DNA from: Lacrimispora xylanisolvens
GTDB taxonomy: Bacteria; Bacillota; Clostridia; Lachnospirales; Lachnospiraceae
Length of the DNA stretch: 64,000 bases
Direction: 5' to 3'
Assembly: GCA_017084465.1 (NCBI GenBank)
Contig: CP070896.1
Coordinates: 620,001-684,000, forward strand
Made by a program: the position numbers and the translations under genes. Below the pieces are notes generated by a model, which was not told the origin of the DNA, did no database searches, and saw nothing but the letters and a program-made list of their open reading frames with translations. Position 1 is the stretch's first letter; every line of letters starts with the position of its first letter. This document shows positions 9,438 through 19,254 of this stretch, one piece after another.

Positions 9438-10856
9438 TTACCTCTCAATCAGTACTGCTGACAAGATATCAAACGTCTGGTTCTTAAGCGTTGCAGGTGT
9501 ACCTGTGGTAATCCTCTCATCCTCGTAGGATAACCGTTCACCTACAGATAAGCGTACATGCTCATATCCATTCTCCTCCAAAAGACTGCACAAAGCATTT
9601 ACAGAATTACGCTGATCCAGCAGGGCAAATATTCTCTGGTGGTGTTTCAGTTCTTCCAGAAGATCCCATTCTCTGCCATGAAGGCTGATCAGCCGTACGT
9701 TCTCCCAGCCGGTTTTCAGTCTTGCGCACAAATAGGATACGGAAGAAATTCCAGGAAGAATCTCCGTCTTATAAAGTTTGGAATAGGGCTCTTCTAAAAG
9801 GGCTGCTGCCATTTTCTCCGCACCGCTGTAAAAACCGGCATCACCAGAGAAAAGAACGGCAATCCGCTGATACTCTCCATGTTCATTCAGCCAGGGAAGG
9901 ATATCCTTGCTTAAATAATAGGGAAGCTTTAATATCTCAGGGTTTAAGTCTCCAATATCATGAAGAATCCGCTTAGCTCCGAATACAACCTGACAGCTCT
10001 TAAGAGTATTTAATGCTTTTACCGTCATCTGCTCCGGCCCGCCCATTCCGGTTCCTATTAAATAAATGGCCCCTTTACTCAAAGAGGTCTCTGAGGACTT
10101 CCCATTAATTAAAATTTCCTTTACTTCATCTAATCCCACACCCTCTTCGTCTATGGGGCGACCGATTACAACGGCTGTAATGTTGCATAAAGAAGCTGCC
10201 TGCAGCTTTTCTAAAAACCCTCCTGCATGACCAGCCTCCTTTGTAACGAGATAACGGATCTTTAACTGCCGGATCATAGCCTGATTCAGTTCCAGAGAAA
10301 ATGGCCCCTGCATCCCGATGATTCGGTTTCCCTTAAATCCCAGCTGTTCACAGGCAGCCAGTACGGTGGAAGAAGAAAGCACTCTTGCATAGACCCGTTC
10401 CTCCCAGTCCTCAACCTTTGTATACCAGTCAAGTTCCTTGCTTCCTGTAGTTGCCAGCACATTGCCTGTATTCTGGTTCAAAAAACGAATGGCCTCCTCC
10501 ATGGAATCCACCCAGACCACATGATCTCCATCTCCACTGTCTTTTAACGACTCCCGCAGTATCCTTAAACGTTTCGTCCCTGTCTGAGTACACGCATGAA
10601 GAATATTCCGGCTTACCTCTGCTGCATAGGGGTGGGTGGCGTCTAATACAAGGGTAATTCCCATTTCCCTGATAAATACTCCCATCTCTTCTGCGTCCAT
10701 GGGAGTGTTGTGAATATGTAGAAACCGGCTTTCCAAAAGGAGCATCTTCCCATATCCTGTAGCAACGCTGACCCATGCTTCAAGCTGGTTTTCATGACAG
10801 AATTCTGCCAGAAGCCGCCCCTCTGTTGTACCTCCAAAAATCAGTATTTTACACAT
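9438..10856 (-). CDS. cbiJE: Fused precorrin-6A reductase CbiJ and C5-methyltransferase CbiE
   Basis: Two enzymes in one chain. Residues about 1-250 are CbiJ/CobK, with the N-terminal nucleotide-binding FGGTTEGRLLAE and DATHPYAAEVSRN. From about 265 it is CbiE, a tetrapyrrole methylase with YLIGTGMGGPEQMTVKA and FSGDAGFYSGA. With CbiT next door, the pair covers precorrin-6A reduction and the C5/C15 methylations. Start chosen at 10856 (MCKILIFGG), because CGAGAGGATATAAAA precedes it and it overlaps the cobJ stop (ATGTGTAA); an upstream in-frame start adds 11 unlikely residues. Intact frame. Confidence 0.94.
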   Translation of the reverse strand: MCKILIFGGTTEGRLLAEFCHENQLEAWVSVATGYGKMLLLESRFLHIHNTPMDAEEMGVFIREMGITLVLDATHPYAAEVSRNILHACTQTGTKRLRILRESLKDSGDGDHVVWVDSMEEAIRFLNQNTGNVLATTGSKELDWYTKVEDWEERVYARVLSSSTVLAACEQLGFKGNRIIGMQGPFSLELNQAMIRQLKIRYLVTKEAGHAGGFLEKLQAASLCNITAVVIGRPIDEEGVGLDEVKEILINGKSSETSLSKGAIYLIGTGMGGPEQMTVKALNTLKSCQVVFGAKRILHDIGDLNPEILKLPYYLSKDILPWLNEHGEYQRIAVLFSGDAGFYSGAEKMAAALLEEPYSKLYKTEILPGISSVSYLCARLKTGWENVRLISLHGREWDLLEELKHHQRIFALLDQRNSVNALCSLLEENGYEHVRLSVGERLSYEDERITTGTPATLKNQTFDILSAVLIER

Positions 10857-11588
10857 TTTTATATCCTCTCGGTGTGACCATTCGTCCACTTATCTCTCTG
10901 GTCATGGAATTTCCTATGTAAACGGTTGTAAACATATCCACATTGGTATCTTTTAACTGGGAAAGAGTCAAAACTTCCATCTCTTCACCTTCTCTGCCAA
11001 TGTTTCTTACAAGCCCGCAGACCGTCTCCGGTTTCTGGTGCTGCAACACAATTTCACAGGCATTTTTCAGATAATCCGCTCTTTTTTTGCTTGACGGATT
11101 GTATAAACAGATCACCATATCTGAACTGGCAGAATTCTTCAGTCTGTCTTCGATCAGTTCCATAGGCGTAAGAAGATCGCTTAAACTGATCACTGCAAAG
11201 TCATGGCCAAGAGGAGCGCCAAGTACAGCTCCGCCGCTTAATGCCGCTGTAACGCCGGGGATCACTTCAATTTCTAAATCTGGTGACTCTTCAGCCAACT
11301 GAAGGATAAGACCGCTCATACCATAGACACCAGAATCACCGCTGCATACCATGGCAACCCGTTTTCCTTCCCGGGCTTTTAAAATAGCCATCTGGCACCG
11401 TTCCTGCTCCTGTCGCATGGGGTGGTAAGCATCTCTTTTTCCGGAAAATGTTCCCGCAAAAGATCTACATAAACCGTATATCCTACAATGATTTCACTGT
11501 CTTTTAAGGCATTCACCGCCCTGATTGTCATATCCTCATAGGATCCCGGGCCGATTCCTACCACATATAATTTACCTGTTGTTTTCAT
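10849..11588 (-). CDS. cobJ: Cobalt-precorrin-3B C17-methyltransferase (CbiH/CobJ), one frameshift
   Basis: Performs C17 methylation and ring contraction. The start at 11588 (MKTTGKLYVVGIGPGSYEDMT) overlaps the cbiG stop. The frame breaks at the G-run 11419-11422 (one base missing); restored, it reads LTTPMRQEQERCQ. The second part holds VCSGDSGVYGM and GVTAALSGGAVLGAPLGHD, both standard for the C17 enzyme. Restored length is 246 residues. Part of the overlapping cobalamin operon. Confidence 0.94.
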
Positions 11589-12623
11589 ATCATTACCTTC
11601 CAATCTAAGACTGCAGCAGCAACTGTCACGCCGGCAGCCGCTTCTTTTTTAATGATCAGTTTTCCGCCCCCCAGTTCTTTTACACAGCAAAGTGCTGCCC
11701 GCTCGCAAACATTGTCCACACCTGTAATCTGCTTTACAAAGGAAGATGAGGTGAAATCTCCCTGGATTCCTGCGAGAATCTCTGCGGGATAGGTATAAAA
11801 GGGAACGCCTGTATCTCTGGCAAATTCACAGAGTCCTTTTTCCTCTTTCTTTAAATCAATGCTTGCACACCCCGCTATGGCAAGAGAGGATATATTATGT
11901 TCCTTTAATACACGGGTTACCCCGTCTTTTATGGCAGTAACAGAGGTGTTTTTCCTGCACCCGATTCCCAGTATCAGAATCTTTGGAATAAGCCTGAGGA
12001 AATGATCCGTTTTTCCCTTCTCCCCGGAATCTGCAATTGTGATATACAGGCCGGTGTCTGTTTTTTGCATCTAAGCATAATTCCTCCGGCAGCCTTCCAT
12101 CTATGGGAAAATCACTGTGAAACCCAACCGTTTCTCCCCTTAAAACAGCTGCTGATACTTTTTTAACCAGGTTAAGTTCTGTAATGGCAAGTCCCAGCCT
12201 TTTGGCAAATAAATCAGCTGCAAATTTTCCATGTATATCGGTAGCAGTGGTAATCACCGCCTGACCGCCTGTAATTTCGGCACTACGTTCTGCCAGTTCA
12301 TTGGCTCCCCCTAAATGCCCGGAAAGCACGGAAATACTAAATCTCCCCTGATCATCTAATACCACCACTGCAGGGTCAACCGCTTTCCCTTTTATATACG
12401 GAGCAATGGAACGGACTGCAATCCCCATGGCTCCAATAAACACAATTCCGTCTTTATCAATAAACTGCTCTTTTGTCCACTCTCCCAAAGACAAAGTCAG
12501 AGGCTTTAATCCCGGTCCTTTTCCAAAGCCCTCACAAAGCTCTCCCTCTTTTAGAAGACCTTCCATCAGCGTAATAGCTGTGCTGGCTCCTGCCTCCGTA
12601 AAGCAAATGACAGCGATTCTCAT
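11585..12623 (-). CDS. cbiG: Cobalt-precorrin-5A hydrolase CbiG, one frameshift
   Basis: CbiG opens the delta-lactone and releases acetaldehyde in the anaerobic pathway, so it marks the oxygen-independent route. The N-terminal part shows FIGAMGIAVRSIAPY, SGHLGGANELA and ITTATDIHGKFAAD. After an extra base in the T-run 12061-12066 the C-terminal domain continues with ILGIGCRKNTS and FYTYPAEIL. Restored length is 345 residues. Its ATG overlaps the cobM stop, and its stop overlaps cobJ. Confidence 0.93.
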
Positions 12624-13385
12624 ACCGTCTCCCCGGTTCCTTTCCGAAATTCAGTGGTAAATGACGGATCATAAAGTAGAGAACGGCTGTAATTGCTTTG
12701 TGACACCGCATCTCCCACCAGAATCAGAGCTGTTTTTAGTATCTGCTCCCTCTGGGCGCATTCTTCCAATGTGGCTACAGTACAAACAACAGTCTTTTCC
12801 TCTGGCCATGTTGCCTTATAACAAATGGCCGCTGGTGTTTCCGGAGAGTATCCGCCACGAATCAGTTCCTTTGACAGTTCCTTTAACATACCTACTTAAA
12901 AAAATCACCATGGTTGCACCATGGGCCGCAAAAGAAGCGATGGATTCCCGTTCCGGCACCGGAGTCCGTCCTGCCATTCTGGTAATAATCACACTCTGAG
13001 TTACCTTAGGAAGTGTATATTCCATCTTCATTGCAGAAGCTGCGCCGCAAAAGGAACTGACACCCGGGCAGATTTCATAGGAGATCCCCCTGTTATCAAG
13101 CTCGTCCATCTGCTCTCTGATGGCACCGTAAATGCATGGATCTCCTGTATGGAGGCGTACCGTCATTTTCCCACCGGACTCTGCCTGTACCACTACCTCA
13201 ATCACCTCTTCCAGGGTCATCTTTGCACTGTCATAAACTGCGCAGTCTGACTTTTTATAATCCAGAAGAGCGGGATTTACCAGGGAACCTGCATAGATAA
13301 TGACATCCGCTTTTTCTAAAAGTTCTTTTCCTCTAACCGTTATTAAATCCGGTGCTCCCGGACCTGCTCCAACTATATGTACCAT
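12620..13385 (-). CDS. cobM: Cobalt-precorrin-4 C11-methyltransferase (CbiF/CobM), one frameshift
   Basis: Methylates C11 of the ring-contracted corrinoid. N-terminal MVHIVGAGPGAPDLITVRG and LHTGDPCIYGAIREQMDEL are the tetrapyrrole methylase motifs. The frame breaks near 12889-12897: the family sequence FLSVGMLKEL would be restored by a GT pair lost there (or one base too many). The rest, GGYSPETPAAICYKATWPEEK-like and then ALILVGDAV, is standard. Restored length is about 255 residues. Starts one codon after cbiL. Confidence 0.93.
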
Positions 13386-13387
13386 AT

Positions 13388-14065
13388 TTACCTCACTATA
13401 ATCAATGAATAATAACCTGCCTCGTCGGGTATCTCCACAAGGGAATGATAGACCCGCTCATCTGTCATGCCGCAGTTCTCCACCATAACAGCCTCAAAAC
13501 CACTTGCACTGATCTCTTCCTTTACCGCTTTCATCTGTCTTCCTGCTTTCATAAGAACCTTAACACCAGGAAGCTTTAATGCATCTTTTATCTGATAAGA
13601 GGCAGGGATTATGTGAAGCTCTTCCGCTCCTGTTACCAGAGGAATACCAAGCCTGGCGGCAACGGCGCAAAATGATGTAATACCGCTTTCCAGCCGGGTG
13701 GCATAACCTTCCTTCCACAGCCTTTCTAAGAGATAACTGCAGGTGGAATAAATCGTAACATCTCCAAGGGTAATAAATCCCACATTCTCCCCTCTGTCCA
13801 GCCGTTCCATCACCGCTTTTGCAGCAGATTCATGGCTGTCTTCTAAAACTTTCTTATCTTTTGTCATGGGCATGGGCAGATAAAGGCATTCCTTTTCCTC
13901 AATCTCAGGAACTGCCGCTTTTGCAATCTGGTATGCCGTACAAATATTTTTATCGCTGTGAGGGATGGCAATTACATCCATTTCCCGTATTCTTCGTACC
14001 GCTTTTAAAGTCATCAGTTCCGGATCTCCCGGCCCTACCCCAATACCATACATGATTCCAGCCAT
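13388..14065 (-). CDS. cbiL: Cobalt-precorrin-2 C20-methyltransferase
   Basis: Methylates C20 of precorrin-2. Intact 225 residues with MYGIGVGPGDPELMTLKAV at the N-terminus, TLGDVTIYSTCSY and SGITSFCAVAARLGIPL, which is diagnostic for the C20 enzyme. Ribosome site ACAGGAGG upstream of the ATG at 14065. Second gene of the operon after cbiD. Confidence 0.96.
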   Translation of the reverse strand: MAGIMYGIGVGPGDPELMTLKAVRRIREMDVIAIPHSDKNICTAYQIAKAAVPEIEEKECLYLPMPMTKDKKVLEDSHESAAKAVMERLDRGENVGFITLGDVTIYSTCSYLLERLWKEGYATRLESGITSFCAVAARLGIPLVTGAEELHIIPASYQIKDALKLPGVKVLMKAGRQMKAVKEEISASGFEAVMVENCGMTDERVYHSLVEIPDEAGYYSLIIVR

Positions 14066-14093
14066 TTGTTATCCTCCTGTGTCCAATTACAAT

Positions 14094-15249
14094 CTATTTT
14101 TTTATCATTTTAAGAGCATCCGGCGTCATGGAAAGAATACCAAGTGTATTGGAAAATGTGATTACTTCCACTGGAATTCCTCCTGTCCACTCTGTCATAT
14201 ATGCCTTTATTCTGTTTACCACCTCAGACATCACCGGTTTTAGGACTCCCATCTCTTCCAATATCCCAGCTGCCGTCTCCATGGTGTTGGATTGTAAAAT
14301 CATTTCTTTTTTATCGCTGCCTAGAAACTCTCCGGCACAATCCCAGAGCACCTCCATACGGCGGTCTCCGTATCTGGAATGGGTGTTTTCCACCCCTCCC
14401 GCGACCTTAATCAGTTTCCCGATATGCCCCACAAAAAGGATCTGTTCAAACCCTTCTTCCTTCACCATAGTACAGGATTGCCGGATAAAATTACTGATGG
14501 TAACACCTTCCCCGTCGGGAAGATTTAACTGATCTTTTATAAAAGACTCCCCGTAATTACCCGGTGTCAGTATGACCCGTTTCAGACCAGCCACCGCTTT
14601 CATATGAAGCTCCAGGGAAATGGTGGCAGTCAGGGCCTCTTCACTCATAGGTTTTACAATTCCGGTTGTTCCAAGAATAGACAGTCCGCCTATAATTCCC
14701 AGCTTTGAATTAAAGGTCTTTTCTGCAAGTTCCCTGCCTTCCGGGATCCAGATGCAGATTAACAGGGCACCTTTATAATCCGCTGTTCTTCTTACTTCAT
14801 CCACTTCATCAAAAATCATGCTTCTGGGTACTGGATTGATGGCCGGATATCCCACAGGTGAAGAAAGGCCGGGTTTGGTTACCCGGCCCACACCTTCCGA
14901 CGCTGTTAAAATCAGCTGCCCGAATTCTCCGGTCTTTTCTCTGACAAAAGAACAGCCGGCCGGAGATGCTCCTTCTCCAGTTTCATCTAATAATTCCACA
15001 GACGCATAGATTAGCGCCTGGTCTGTTACATCCGGGTCGTCACCTGCATCTTTTCTCACCGCACATGATACCTTGTCCGGTTTCATGACAACATGAAAAA
15101 AGGGGCAGATCAGCTTCCGTCCCTTTTGGCGTCATTAGCTTCATATGTTGTAACTGGTTTCCCATAAGCAGCATTGCTGCCGCAGCTTTGGCAGCAACAG
15201 CCGCACAGGTACCAGTGGTAAATCCGCATCGCAATTCTCTTTTATCCAT
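14094..15249 (-). CDS. cbiD: Cobalt-precorrin-5B C1-methyltransferase CbiD, one frameshift
   Basis: CbiD methylates C1 in the anaerobic route. The start is RCGFTTGTCAAVAAKAA, the family hallmark. One extra base in the A-run 15096-15101 shifts the frame; removing it gives LPLFHVVMKPDKVSCAV, after which KDAGDDPDVT and the long C-terminal part follow. Restored length is 384 residues. First gene of the main cobalamin operon, directly behind a sigma-A-like promoter with only a short leader. Confidence 0.95.
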
Positions 15250-15272
15250 ATTTCTCTTCCTCTTCGAAAAAT

Positions 15273-15301
15273 ATTATAAAAGATTTTTGCTTCCGGTGCA
15301 A
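15273..15301 (-). promoter_or_regulatory. Sigma-A-like promoter of the cbiD operon
   Basis: Read on the minus strand: TTGCAC (15301-15296), a 17-base spacer, then TATAAT (15278-15273). The expected start point is roughly 15 bases before the cbiD ATG, so the leader is too short for a cobalamin riboswitch. Confidence 0.7.
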
Positions 15302-15320
15302 GGAATTTCCTGCTTTTTAC

Positions 15321-15542
15321 CTATACTTCCTCTTTTTTCTCCAATGCATCGTTTTTCAATTCTCTTTTTCTCTTGGTAATCAGACCGCCGATGCGGCCGC
15401 TTTCCTTCGCACTTAAACAGCGCCAGCCTCCTTTTATTACTTTCTCATCAAGACCAAGCTCTGTGGCTATTTCAAATTTAAGTACCTCCTCCGGTTTTAA
15501 ATTACGGGGATCGAAGGGTTCTGATTTTTTTCCTTTTGGCAT
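15321..15542 (-). CDS. Small acid-soluble spore protein, alpha/beta type
   Basis: A 73-residue protein with the SASP pattern: FEIATELG (about residues 22-29), which fits the germination-protease cleavage consensus, GGWRCLSAKESGRIGGL (about 38-54), and a basic C-terminus. SASPs coat spore DNA and feed outgrowth. Ribosome site GAAAGGAGAACGACAGT. It lies alone between the PspC operon terminator and the cbiD promoter. This is the clearest sign that the organism makes endospores. Confidence 0.85.
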   Translation of the reverse strand: MPKGKKSEPFDPRNLKPEEVLKFEIATELGLDEKVIKGGWRCLSAKESGRIGGLITKRKRELKNDALEKKEEV

Positions 15543-15619
15543 ACTGTCGTTCTCCTTTCATAAATCTAAAAAGAGTATGCCCGTTTCAAATGGAAATAAA
15601 CTCCATTTTACCAAAACAA

Positions 15620-15651
15620 AAAAGAAAGAAGCAAAAAAAGCTTCTCTCTTC
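15620..15651 (-). terminator. Terminator of the PspC-PadR-DUF1700-DUF4097 operon
   Basis: On the minus strand, AAGAGAGAAGC, a T7 loop, then GCTTCTTTCTTTTTT. Located just after the 15663 stop. Confidence 0.7.
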
Positions 15652-15662
15652 TTCGTTTTACG

Positions 15663-15842
15663 TTATCTTTTTGGTATAATCACGGCTGCAATGATATAGG
15701 CTACAATTCCAGAACCCGTACAGGCAAGAATTGCCCATAAAAGGCGGATAATTGTAGGGTCTACATCAAAATATTCTGCAATTCCACCACATACACCACA
15801 CAGCATTTTGTCCGTATCAGAACGGTATAATTTTTTCTCCAT
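15663..15842 (-). CDS. Small PspC-domain membrane protein (59 residues)
   Basis: Begins [20 protein letters not shown] and continues [20 protein letters not shown], then a hydrophobic segment and a basic end (IIPKR). This is the PspC domain: [12 protein letters not shown] plus DPTIIRLLW. It resembles the first gene of the operon (17879-18127), so the operon begins and ends with PspC paralogues. PspC proteins sit in the membrane and take part in envelope stress signalling; the role here is inferred. Start at 15842. Confidence 0.88.
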   Translation of the reverse strand: MEKKLYRSDTDKMLCGVCGGIAEYFDVDPTIIRLLWAILACTGSGIVAYIIAAVIIPKR

Positions 15843-15880
15843 GTCTTAATCTCCTCTCTTGTTGTCACCAGGCTAATCTA

Positions 15881-16780
15881 TTATTCATAAAATTTTACTT
15901 CTATCCCACCTGTGCTGCAATCTAAATTCATATCCTTGCTGGCGGAATAATCCCAGTTATCTCTGCCGTTAAGGGCTGACATCTGTTCATCTGCGATTTT
16001 TATACCTCCAATTTTTGACTGAATCTTATAATTATAATCTTCCTTTTTGCCTGAAAGAAGCATCAGGACTGCACCTACTTTGCATTCTCCATTAATATCA
16101 CCGGTTGTTGTACCGGTATATTCCACGGCTCCGACGCTGCATTTAATGTCTAAATCGCCTACATTACCCTGCCTCACGGAAAGTGCACCTGCCTTTACAT
16201 TAAGGCTCATATCATCAGCAGATATGGACCGGCAGGCTATAATCGGATCCAGACCATGCATCCCTCTCTTCTTGGAAACTGCTAAATCCATATCTGTAAA
16301 ATGATACCCCTTAGGCACGCTGATCGTCATCACAAGATCCGTTTCATCTGACAGGAACCCAGTCCCGGTTGTCAGATCAATCTCATCATTCTCATCTTTT
16401 AAATTCCAGTTCCCATCCTTTTTGTTGCAATAGATGGTTAACTCACTTACAGCTGGATCCTCTACTATAAAAACCCTTCCTGCTCTGATATCTACACTCA
16501 GGCTTTTTGCAGTACCGGTGGTATAAATTTGCTGGCCTTTTTCTTCCGGTACTTCAAGATCTGAATCAAAATCATAATAATTTTCTGAACCTTTCGGCTG
16601 GTTTTCATAATCCAGATCCTCAAATGAGAAATCAGAAAATGTATCTTTCCAGAAGCCGCTTCCCCTTGGAACAATATCACGAAGATCAGCTCCATAGGTT
16701 ACCGCTGTAGCAGCCATAATGCCGCCCGCAACTACAAGGATTATCCCTGCAATCACACATTTTTTCATAAATTTGTTCAT
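15881..16780 (-). CDS. DUF4097-type protein with N-terminal membrane anchor
   Basis: A 299-residue protein: an N-terminal hydrophobic segment (about residues 8-28), an acidic linker, then a repetitive beta-rich region of DUF4097 type (LSVDIRAGRVFIVE, LNVKAGALSVRQGNVGDLDIKCSVGAVEYTG, LDCSTGGIEVKF). Such domains are usually extracytoplasmic putative adhesin-like beta helices, found next to DUF1700 and PadR genes. Starts within the last codon of the DUF1700 gene (ATGA overlap), so translation is probably coupled. Molecular function unknown. Confidence 0.82.
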   Translation of the reverse strand: MNKFMKKCVIAGIILVVAGGIMAATAVTYGADLRDIVPRGSGFWKDTFSDFSFEDLDYENQPKGSENYYDFDSDLEVPEEKGQQIYTTGTAKSLSVDIRAGRVFIVEDPAVSELTIYCNKKDGNWNLKDENDEIDLTTGTGFLSDETDLVMTISVPKGYHFTDMDLAVSKKRGMHGLDPIIACRSISADDMSLNVKAGALSVRQGNVGDLDIKCSVGAVEYTGTTTGDINGECKVGAVLMLLSGKKEDYNYKIQSKIGGIKIADEQMSALNGRDNWDYSASKDMNLDCSTGGIEVKFYE

Positions 16781-17524
16781 GACCGCGCCCTCCTTCCGTG
16801 TAACAACCGGTTAAACAGATCGATACAGCTTCGAAACAGAAACGGCAGAAACTTTCCATAAAATACACCGCAAACGGCCAACGAAACAAGACCAAGGCCA
16901 AGAATCAGTATCCCCAGACCCAGCAGCAATATTCCGTCCAGAGGATGAATGATCATGGTAGTAAAACCAGCTACCGCCAGGGCAAATCCTGCTGCCAGGA
17001 ATGCAAACGTTACCGCTCCTATTGCAACCACCGCTGCAAACAGCACTCCTATGAGACCAGCCAAAATTCCCAGTATCCCTCCTCCAATGCCAAAAAAGCA
17101 TGGGAGAAGCTGCAATGATCAGAACAATCCACAAAATAATTTTAATGGTACGCCTGTTATCCCCCCGTCTTTTTCGGACGGGTTCACTTTCCTGTTTATA
17201 AAACCCACTGTCTTTTTCTGGCTGCTCCGTAACCTCCGGAAGATCGTAGCGCTTTGCCATCTGGTAATTGGGATCCCGGAAGCGCTCATCCTGATAACCA
17301 CTTTCCGTGAACTCTCCGCCTTCCTTTAAATGTCCGTTCATATCCGCCCGGATCATGGCTGCAATCCGTTCCGGACTTCCAAACTCCCGTATTACAGAAT
17401 CCTCATTCTCCGGTCCTGCTTCTTCCAGATAATCTCTGTAATATTCAATTGCATCTTCTTTTTCTTCATCAGGAATATCCGCCAGCAGATATTCCAGCTC
17501 TCTCATAAACTCATCCCTGTTCAT
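16777..17524 (-). CDS. DUF1700 membrane protein, one frameshift
   Basis: N-terminal MNRDEFMRELEYLLADIPDEEKEDAIEYY is the DUF1700 domain, followed by a charged linker and a transmembrane helix (IKIILWIVLIIAA). An extra base in the A-run 17092-17097 breaks the frame; removing it gives PMLFGIGGGILGILAG and a strongly hydrophobic, Gly/Ala-rich C-terminal half of about four segments. Restored length is 248 residues. Starts inside the padR stop region. DUF1700 proteins are typically paired with PadR and DUF4097; activity unknown. Confidence 0.85.
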
Positions 17525-17843
17525 ATATGTGCCTCCTCAAATATTCGGGATATCTTCTGCGAATAACCTGCCCATTCGCTTTTATAGAGATTTAACTGTA
17601 TCCGCCCTTTTTCCGTAATCTTATAATACCTTCTGTTCCTTCCATCGTATGCAAGATCATATACTTCCAGACATTCTTCCTTCTGAAGTCTTCGAAGAAC
17701 AGGATAAAGCGTTGATTCTGAAATCTCAATAACATTTCTTACGTCCTGGGTGATCTTGTAGCCGTATGTTCCCTCCTGGTCTTTTGATACGACTGCCAGG
17801 ACAATGGCGTCCAATAATGCTGCTCCTGTGTTAAAAAAACCAT
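17521..17843 (-). CDS. PadR-family transcriptional regulator, frameshift near the start
   Basis: Winged-helix regulator: LLDAIVLAVVSKDQEGTYGYKITQDVR and ISESTLYPVLRRLQKE are the PadR recognition segments. The ATG at 17843 has AGGAGTG upstream and reads MVF, then the A-run 17833-17839 puts it out of frame with NTGAALLDAI. Restoring the run length joins them to the usual MVFNTGAALLDA-type start (about 107 residues). Second gene of the operon; probably the autorepressor acting on the palindromes at 18184-18229. Confidence 0.88.
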
Positions 17844-17878
17844 ACGTCCACTCCTATCTTTTCTGCCTGGGTATTCCT

Positions 17879-18127
17879 TTACTCTCTGCCTTCTCCCGGA
17901 TCCTTTGGTATGATCACTGCTGCAAGTATATAAATGGCAATACTTCCGCCGATTAAGGATGCCCCGGTTACCAGGTGAAACAAATGCCTCCATGTCTGAA
18001 ACAGCATAAGCAGAATCCATATCAGCCTTATCATAACCGGATCCACAGCCAGATACTCACCAATTCCTCCACAAACTCCACATAAAACTCTGTTCTTTAC
18101 TGAACGGTACAAACGCTTTGCTCCCAC
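17879..18127 (-). CDS. PspC-domain membrane protein (first gene of operon)
   Basis: An 82-residue protein with [39 protein letters not shown] and a second hydrophobic segment (IGGSIAIYILAAVIIPK). It matches the 59-residue protein at the operon's end but has an insertion between the two hydrophobic parts. Precedes padR by 35 bases. Intact. Confidence 0.87.
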   Translation of the reverse strand: MGAKRLYRSVKNRVLCGVCGGIGEYLAVDPVMIRLIWILLMLFQTWRHLFHLVTGASLIGGSIAIYILAAVIIPKDPGEGRE

Positions 18128-18183
18128 GATTGACCACCTTTCCTCTGACTTTTAATTTTCATCTATAATATTATTTATTTATT

Positions 18184-18229
18184 TATATTATATGTTGTAT
18201 AATATAGTGTTATTATATGCTATATAATA
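18184..18229. promoter_or_regulatory. Two adjacent AT-rich palindromes, likely PadR operator
   Basis: TATATTATA-TGTTG-TATAATATA (18184-18206, 9-bp arms, perfect) and TATTATAT-GCT-ATATAATA (18211-18229, 8-bp arms, perfect). Centres are about 25 bp apart. They lie about 60-100 bases before the first gene of the PadR operon. Binding by this PadR is inference. Confidence 0.55.
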
Positions 18230-18266
18230 TTAGTTGTCAACACCCATTAGAAAAATACTTTAATAT

Positions 18267-18308
18267 AAAAGACACCTTTCACGCAAAATCCTGTGAAAGG
18301 TGTCTTTT
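18267..18308. terminator. Strong terminator downstream of the ROK gene
   Basis: Perfect 16-bp stem: AAAAGACACCTTTCAC (18267-18282) and GTGAAAGGTGTCTTTT (18293-18308), 10-base loop. A/T ends make it usable in both directions; it closes the ROK-GH78-GPH operon. Confidence 0.85.
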
Positions 18309-18317
18309 AAAAGCCGG

Positions 18318-19254
18318 TCAGTGTAATAGAAAATCAATGTTTTTTTTCTTCCTATAATGATACAGGGCTCCAATTAAATTGGAATCATTAAAATAGCGGC
18401 AGGCAACAACCTCCGGTCTTGGTAAATAAGGAGACAGTTTCCGCAGAGGATGTTCATTGCAGAATTTCTCCACATGTTTTCTGATATACTCAATCAGAAG
18501 AGGCTGTTTGCTGATTCCTCCTCCGATCGCCACAAGCTCCGCATCAAACAGTACCTGTAAATTATAAATCCGGACTGCAAGCTGTCTTGTATAGCGGTCC
18601 AACCCCCTTTAACACTTCCGGATTTCCCTGTTCTGCCATCTCAAAGATACGGATACCATCAAGCTCTTCCTTGGGAATTCCTGTTTCTTCTGATACCGCT
18701 TTGATCAGTGCAGTCGCTCCTCCCGCAGTTCCCCAATATCCGCTCATCTGATCCAGATTTTCATCTGATACTGCCATGTAGCTGAATTCTCCTGCTGAAA
18801 AATGGTTTCCCTTATAGATCTTACCGTCGATAATCAGGCCACCTCCTACCGCAGTTCCCAGTACAAGGACAATTCCGTTATTTACGTCTTTCAGACTCCC
18901 CATCCATTTTTCTGCCAGAGCCGCACATTTTCCGTCATTTTCAATTGTAACAGGCACTTTACATTTCTCCTGAAGCAGTTCAACCATATTATGACCTGTC
19001 ACGCAGCTTATTCTCCCGCCTGTATAGCAGTATCCTGTTTCGCTGTCTAATATCCCGGGAGCACTCATGGCAATCCCCTCAGCCCTGCCTTCATACTTTT
19101 TAAAAATGGAATACAGGGTTTCTAAATAATTCTCCAGATTCTCACTTTCACAAACCGTGGTCTTAACCTTGCCTTTTTCAATAAATTCCCCGTCTGCATT
19201 CATAAGAGCATACTTAATAAATGTACCCCCTGCATCAATTACAAGAAATTCCAT
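18318..19254 (-). CDS. ROK-family sugar kinase, one frameshift
   Basis: ROK proteins phosphorylate sugars such as glucose or N-acyl hexosamines, or act as regulators; no DNA-binding domain is seen here, so a kinase is likely. Motifs: VIDAGGTFIKYAL (ATP site), IENDGKCAALAEKW, VLVLGTAVGGGLIIDG, and VAIGGGISKQP in the C-terminal part. One extra base in the C-run 18603-18607 splits the frame; removed, it reads EVLKGLDRYTRQLA. Start at 19254 behind AAGGAGG. Restored length is 311 residues. Third gene of the GPH-GH78-ROK operon, overlapping the end of GH78. Confidence 0.88.
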
